Under the pieces are notes generated by a model. That model did not search any database. It worked only from the letters and a program-made list of their open reading frames with translations, and was not told where the DNA came from. From Heterocephalus glaber (Eukaryota; Chordata; Mammalia; Rodentia; Bathyergidae): a stretch of DNA of 64,000 bases. The stretch covers positions 3,955,341 through 4,019,340 of the forward strand of contig NW_004624866.1 of assembly GCF_000247695.1 (NCBI RefSeq), read 5' to 3'. Both the position numbers and the translations under genes were made by a program. Below, in pieces: positions 58,151 through 64,000 of this stretch. Within the stretch, counting starts at the first letter, position 1. Every line of letters starts with the position of its first letter.

Positions 58151-58654
58151 CAGACAGAACTCCTTCTCAGATGAACCCCATGCAGGTATAGCCAGATTAG
58201 TCTGCTTTCTTTTTCTTCTCTCTTTCTGACTTCCCTAGTCCCTTTCTCCATCTCAGTGGGCAGAAAAGGACTCCATCTTTCCTCATGGCTCTTACCTCTG
58301 CCACCCAGGATATTTCGTAAGCAAGAGTTGAAAACAAATCTGAGGTTTCTAAATTACAGGAAACTAAAATTGAACATCTGTGCCTTTCCAAGTCCTTAAA
58401 AGTCACTGAACATGCAACAATGTGCAAAGCATGAAGTTTTTCATTTTTCTTAGAGCTCTCAATTGATTGAACATCTGAGAAACATTTTTTGAGTCCATAG
58501 ATAGGAAGAATAATGAAAGCCTGACCAAGAAATTAAACAGTAGTTCCATTATTCAGTGGTTCTTAACAAAAGTGCAGAGGGAATGATTGGAAAGATGCGG
58601 ACATGACACCAGCTATTCCTAGTGGTAATCCGGCAGGACACAAATTATTTGTCT
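58151..58654. other. Unassigned sequence
   Basis: Nothing recognised. Confidence 0.5.
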
Positions 58655-58862
58655 AAGACAGAGGTCCAGAAATTATGATCCCCAGGCTAAACTCAGCCCA
58701 CGGCCTCTTTTTGTTAAGATTTTACTGCAACACAGCCACATCTATTCATTTCCATACTGCTCCTGGCTAGTTTCGCTTTGCAGTGGCCAAGGTGAGAAGC
58801 CATAACAGGGACCTCATGATACAAACAGCCTAAAATAGCTACTCTCTGGCCCTTTACAGAAA
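58655..58862 (+). mobile_element. MER20-like hAT-Charlie element
   Basis: 'cagaggtccagaaattatgatcc', 'ctaaactcagcccacggcc', 'ttttactgcaacacagccac', 'ctattcatttccatactgc' and the end 'ctctggccctttacagaaaa' (in parts) follow the ~220-bp consensus in order. Orientation is relative to the consensus as I recall it. Confidence 0.7.
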
Positions 58863-61283
58863 AATGAATGGAATATTTGGAAAACTTATTTTATGCACTA
58901 GCCAACAAAAACAAGATTCCTGAAAGCATAATCACTGATTCAAATTCTGATTCTACAGGTAATATCTCTACCTTAGCTTCCTTGTATGTATATAATAGGG
59001 GGCAGTAGTATCTATCTGTAGTAGTCTCTGCCTCACAGATAAAGATATCTGGAATAGTGCTGGGGAATATGTGCTTCATAAGCACTCTAAATATTAGTGG
59101 CAATCATTATCTGAAGATGCTTTTCTCATCTCTGAAATGTGGGTTGTGCCTTCCAGGGGAACAGTTTCTTCCCTTACCTTGTAATTCTGGAGTTGATTGT
59201 GTTTTTGCATGAAGGTATTACATTAAGCACATGTCTTAGAATGAATCTATTAGTCAATCAGTAAGTGTTGCAAGTATTGATGGAGCATCCAATTCATGCA
59301 GAGCAAGAAGTGAGAAATTGAGGGAATATAAAATAAATATGAGATACGATCCTTTCTCTGGTATAATCACTAGCATTGGTAGATGGGAAGAGTGGATCTA
59401 CATCTCCACAACACAAGAAACTGAAAAAATGAGTAGTATTCGTCTAGGTAAAAGGAGATAAGGGAACAACAACATCTTAATGTGAGATGAAACATGGAAA
59501 TCCCATTGTAATTCATCTGTGCCACTCCAGTTACTATTTGTAAACTCTACAATGGGAAAGGAAAACTCTAAAAAGCCAAAGAAAGGCTTCATGGACAGAG
59601 GAGGAATAGGAATTGATATGAATAGGTGGAGGGAGCAAGAGAGGTCTTAGCAAGCAAAACATCACAGAAATGATTTGTTCAAGGTACGGGCAGTAAATAG
59701 ACCACTGGCTGCAGTTGTGAGGTGCAATAGCCAGAAGCCACATGGGAGATGTAAACTTGACCTCAAATCTAATGATGTAAATAGTGCACAAACATAAATA
59801 AAGAATATAGAGGGACTAACTTTGGGCTTTGAACCTGTTGGCCTTTCAAATTCCCAAATGAGGGCACTGGTTTAATGGCGTGTACTCAATTTAAACGTGC
59901 TTGGCTCTTGCGTGGTTATCAAGTGCAAACCCGAATGTGGAGGCAGGAAAGGAGACTAGTGCAGGTCATTTTAACACCGAATTGGGTTTTGACATGAGAT
60001 ATTAGTTTAGGTTGGCAAAGATGGAGTAGATGACTTGGAGGAGGATCACATAAAGTCAATGAGAAAATTAAGATGCCACGGTTGAGGTGTGAAGTGAGAA
60101 GTACGTAGCATGAGGAGCAAAAAGAGAGACTTTCAGATGGTGACTAAGAAGGTTTATAACAGACTGTTCCCAGGGAGAGAGGAGAAAGATGAATTAAAGA
60201 TCCCCCAAGGGATCCCCTGGAGCTCGTTAGGAATAGCAACTGCCCTGGTCAAGTCTGGGCAGTGGCTAGAAGAACAGGTGCACTGCTGTTTCCCACTCTG
60301 CACTTGTGGAGTAGAATCATCAGAACAATGACTGATAAACACCATCATAAATGGCTGCCAGCTTCCCTTCATGTGACCTTCAGAAGAATGGTCATAGTTG
60401 CAGTGTTTCTCATGGCATCTATAACTCATTTTCTTGAGGACAATTCCTATAACCCTGAAACTACTGTCCGTGTGGGTAAAGGTGACTGAGTGCCAGGCTT
60501 CTCCTGAGCAGCCGTCTGGGGAGAACCACCTACTGCTGCAAGCCAGCTCAACTTTTCTCATGGCATGTGTTGGGCCCACAAAAAACTTGCTGTCCTGAAC
60601 AGTGTCCAACTACCACCCCCTTTTAAACTTTCTTGTGAAAACAACCTACCACTCAGTAGTCCTGAGCATTTGTCACTCCCTAAAACAGAAGGCAAGGGCC
60701 GAACACACCATGGAGTGATTAGAGCACAAAGGGAAAGTATGATCATGCATCTGAACTTTACCAATTTACAGTAGATCTCACTCTTCCAAATTGAACAATT
60801 GCTTTTCAGTAAATGTATATTCAGATTTCAGCCTTTTCTGCTACTCCCAAGAAGGCATCTGGCTATATGAAGGAGTTAAGAAGGTGCAGGGGGAAAGGAA
60901 GAAGACCCACATCCATGCGTTTGGGTTCTTGTGCTGGCCACAGGGCTCCATGGCAGTGTGATTGTTTGAGGCCTGGCCCCTCTGATGGCACATGAGAGAT
61001 GGGGAGTAAGGCTGCAGCTCCCTCTTCATCCAAGAAGATAGACTTACACTGCATTCCTGCCTGTGGGCTCTGTAGGGCATAGAAAAAGCAGCCCTGATGC
61101 CCAACCAGTGGTAGTATCCCTGGCTTAGCACTGTCTCATGGCAGGCACAAGGGTGCCCAGCTGGCCACCTGGAATCCAGAGAAGTCACTATGAGCAAGAG
61201 AAATAGGAGATAAAATAAACGTAAGCATAAAAAATAAACATAAGCATAAGCATAAGCTCATTTGACTCAAACTTCCTCCGGAA
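58863..61283. other. Long unassigned stretch
   Basis: About 2.4 kb. 60100-60800 has overlapping frames on both strands (151 codons on minus, 60154-60609; up to 75 on plus), without a domain. 59260-60110 may hold an old L2/L1-type remnant that I cannot name. Confidence 0.4.
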
Positions 61284-61320
61284 TACACACACACACAAAC
61301 ACACACACACACACACAAAC
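61284..61320. repeat. (AC)n microsatellite, interrupted
   Basis: AC dinucleotides with AAAC interruptions. A short imperfect GCATAA repeat precedes it at about 61225-61257. Confidence 0.92.
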
Positions 61321-61626
61321 AGGTTATCTTTTGAAGGGCCTCAAAACTCTGCAATGTCAGATGGGAGTAAAATCCAGTATATAGGTCACATAACTATTCA
61401 GACTGCATTATAATGACGTTAGCCAAAGTCTCATCACGTCACAATTGTCAGTGACCTTAAGGGAACAGCCTCTCCCCAGCCTCTGCTTGACTACCACCCA
61501 CTGCCCCAACCCAGCTTCTGCCTTCACACCAGGGATCCCTAACTCAGCTGGCCGAAGTCAGCTCCTGAAGTGCAGTATTTGGGACATGTTTTTGAATCTA
61601 AGGCCCAATTGCCTTACAATTATTGT
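61321..61626. other. Unassigned sequence
   Basis: Nothing recognised. Confidence 0.5.
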
Positions 61627-62160
61627 TTGAAATTGATACACAATATTTGTACACATTTTTGAGGAACAGTACAATAATTTGATACGTCCATACAATCTGT
61701 ACAAATTGGGTTAATCATTTCTACATGTTGAGAACATACATATGCTTCTTTTCCATTTACTTTGGAATACTACATTATAGGTTGTTGTAACCAAGTTACT
61801 TTACTGTGCTATATAAAACCAAAACTAATTCCTCTGTTCTGTGTTTTTGTGCCCCTTATCCAACTTCTTTCCATTCTTTTTATTCTCTTGCTCATCCCAA
61901 TTTCTAATGACCATTATTCTACTCTATTCTTCTATGAGGTCAACTTTTTAATTCCTACAAATGAGTAAGAACATATGGTATTTGTCTTTTTGTGTCTGGT
62001 TGATCCCACTCAATATAAGGAAGTCTGATTCTATTCAAATGACAAGATCTCATTCTTTTTATGGTTGAATAATACTCCATTGAGTAAGTGAAATACACAT
62101 TCTCCTTATCCGTTCATCCATTGATGGTTAATTCCATAACTTAGCTAGCTATGCATTGTA
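61627..62160 (-). mobile_element. Older L1 (L1MA-like) 3' end, antisense
   Basis: 'aaattgatacacaatatttgtac', 'agaacatacatatgcttc', 'ctactctattcttctatgag', 'caactttttaattcctacaaatgagtaag' and 'tgttttgtctttttgtgtctgg'-like blocks (in parts) follow the reverse complement of old mammalian L1 3' UTRs into the ORF2 end. Confidence 0.7.
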
Positions 62161-62264
62161 CTCTTCATGTACCTTTTTAAATCATTTTAAAATTGAAATT
62201 TTGTGCAGATTCTAATAAAAAGTAATAGTATCTGTAGAGTTTTCTTTGTGTGTTTTTTTTGGTT

Positions 62265-63635
62265 TTAGTGTATGCCTTTAAAGTAGAATATTGATGTTCA
62301 TTGGGAGGAATTGGTACATACACATCACATGTCTTCATCGTCTTCAGTCTGCTCACCCCTTTCCTTTTCCTGACTCTTCCCTGCAACCCCCTTTCTCATC
62401 ACCAAGAATCAGGCTCTAGCTTTATTTCATCTCTCCTTTGTTTTATTCAGTTATTTATTTATATTTTAGGTTACTTGTATAAAAGAAAATATGCATTATT
62501 TAACTTTCGGTTGCTGGTTTATTTCACTTAGTACAATGGTCTCTAGTTCTATTTTCCTGCAAATGACTGATTTAATTCTTCTTTATGGATAAATAATATT
62601 CCATGGTGTCTATATACCATATTTTCTCTACCCCTTAATCTGTTGATGGGCATCTAGGTTGTTTCCAGAGCACTGTGAACTGGAAACATGGGTATCCATA
62701 TACCGCTATAGTATGCTGTCTTTAACTCTTTAATGAGTATAGTCAGGAAGGGTATAGCTGAGCCCAATGGTATTTCTAGTTCTAGTTTTTTGAACAATCT
62801 CCATACTAGTTTTTATAGTGGCTGCTCAAGTTTACAATCCCACCAACAGTATAAGAGGGTACATTTTTCCCTACACCCTCACCAACATTCATTGTCTTCT
62901 GTTTTTGATGATAGCTGTTCTGACTGGGGGTAAGATAGAATCTCATAGTTTTGATTTGAATTTCCCTAATGGCCAGCAGTGTTGAACACTTTCTCCTCTA
63001 CTTACTGGCCATTTAAACTTCTTCTTTTGAAAGTTTCTATTCAGTTCATTTGCACACTTTTGATTGAGTCAATTATTTAGGGGCAGTAGGGGATAAATTT
63101 TTCTCTTCAAGATATTAGTACTTTATCAGTAGAGTAGCTACCAAAAACTTTCTCCCATGTGTAGGTTGTCTTTTCACTCTGTTGATTGTATCCATTGCTG
63201 TGCAGAAACGTTTTCATTTGATGTAATCTCATGTATTGATTCTCAATATTGTTTTCTGTGCTTGGAGAGTTCTATTCATGAAGTCTTTACCTGTGCCTAT
63301 GGATTCAAATGCTTCCCAATGTTATTTTCCAGCAATTTCAAAGTTTCTGGGGTTTTTTTAAAGGTTGGACTTCAATCCATTTTGAATCAATTTTACTATA
63401 GAGTAAGAGATAGGACTCTAGACCCAGTCTCCTGCAAGTGGATATTCAATTTTCCCAGCACCATTTGTTAAAGAAGCTCTTTTCTCCAATGTATGTTTTG
63501 GGCATGTTTGTCAAAACTTAGATGGATTAGGGGTGTAGAGTTGTTTCTATGTCTTCTGTTGTATTCCATTGGCCTACATGTGTGTTTTTATCCAAATATC
63601 ATTTGTTTTTGTATTTCTCTTTGTAATATAACTTG
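62265..63635 (-). mobile_element. Older L1 (3' UTR and ORF2 C-terminal half), antisense
   Basis: From left to right on plus: a 3' UTR-like piece, then 'ggataaataatattccatgg', 'ccaccaacagtataagagg', 'ttgatttgaatttccctaat', 'ttgctgtgcagaaacgtttt' and 'cagcaccatttgttaaagaag', all reverse-complement ORF2 phrases. Frames of 66-104 codons on plus are antisense shadows. It is interrupted at the right by a younger L1. Confidence 0.82.
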
Positions 63636-63644
63636 AAATCCAGT

Positions 63645-64000
63645 ATTATTAAATTTTATTTTATTGGTACATTTTAGGTATACAATATAATGACATTCAT
63701 CATTGGAAATTTCACCTTTACGTCATCTCCCTTGGTTCTTACTTTTCCCCCTTCCCCTGCCCTTCCGTCAACCCCTCCATCCCTACCTATTTACAAAGAC
63801 TTTCTTTCCATTTTTCCATTTTCTCATATTAATTCCATTCCTTTCTTTCCTTTCCCCTACCCCTCTCACTTTCCCTTCCCCTGTGCCCTGTTTCTTCCTA
63901 TTTCTCATTATCTATTATATCTTTTAGTTCTTATTTACACTTTCAGTTTCTCACACCAGAGAAACTATTCAGTATTTACACATGTGTGTCCTATTTATTT
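63645..64000 (-). mobile_element. Younger L1 3' end, antisense, cut by window edge
   Basis: 'attttattggtacattttagg' begins the 3' end; the pyrimidine-rich UTR runs to about 63930 and then 'cactttcagtttctcacacc' leads toward ORF2. A single 3' UTR unit is present. Confidence 0.85.

Overview
This window looks like 64 kb of mammalian, most likely rodent, intergenic or deep-intronic DNA. No protein-coding gene, rRNA, functional tRNA or CRISPR array can be supported. The rodent call rests on short tRNA-derived ID-type SINEs, short 7SL-derived B1-type SINEs, ORR1/MT-like MaLR LTRs and an L1 lineage with a purine-rich 3' UTR. The ID body differs from the mouse/rat form as I remember it; a castorimorph (beaver or kangaroo-rat group) is only a guess. 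All family names come from recalled consensus similarity, not from a database search.

Layout. 0-7 kb: an L2 tail, a MaLR element with internal region and two partial LTRs (1.27-2.59 kb), two old antisense MLT1-like LTRs, and a truncated antisense L1. 7-22 kb: sparse SINEs (ID, B1, MIR), an MLT2-like LTR, two MER5A-like DNA transposon remnants, an MLT1/MST-like LTR and long unassigned sequence. 22-32 kb: a second MaLR internal region plus LTR, an old LTR, an antisense L1 tail, an antisense MLT1-like LTR, a MIR and an ORR1-like solo LTR with a near-perfect 5-bp target duplication. 32-40 kb: mostly unassigned sequence with one ID SINE, one MST-like LTR and a small motif cluster near 36.5 kb. 40-46 kb: a purine tract, an L1 that is rearranged exactly as expected from twin priming (40.97-43.28 kb), an L2 fragment, and a repeat cluster containing a perfect 35-bp inverted repeat around an ID SINE. 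46-60 kb: an assembly gap (48,801-48,914), a 5'-truncated L1 whose 3' UTR unit is tandemly duplicated, a B1, two MIRs, a GAAA microsatellite and a MER20-like element. 61.6-64 kb: three antisense L1 segments in a row.

The only protein-derived sequences are two broken L1 ORF2 relics. Open frames elsewhere are short and lack supporting gene structure; a few places with splice-like or promoter-like signals or low stop density are flagged as candidates only. The strongest observations are the twin-primed L1 with its target duplication, the inverted copy of an ID-SINE 3' junction about 300 bp upstream of the original, and the copy-specific 266-bp duplication in an L1 3' UTR. I found no evidence for a novel multi-gene system.
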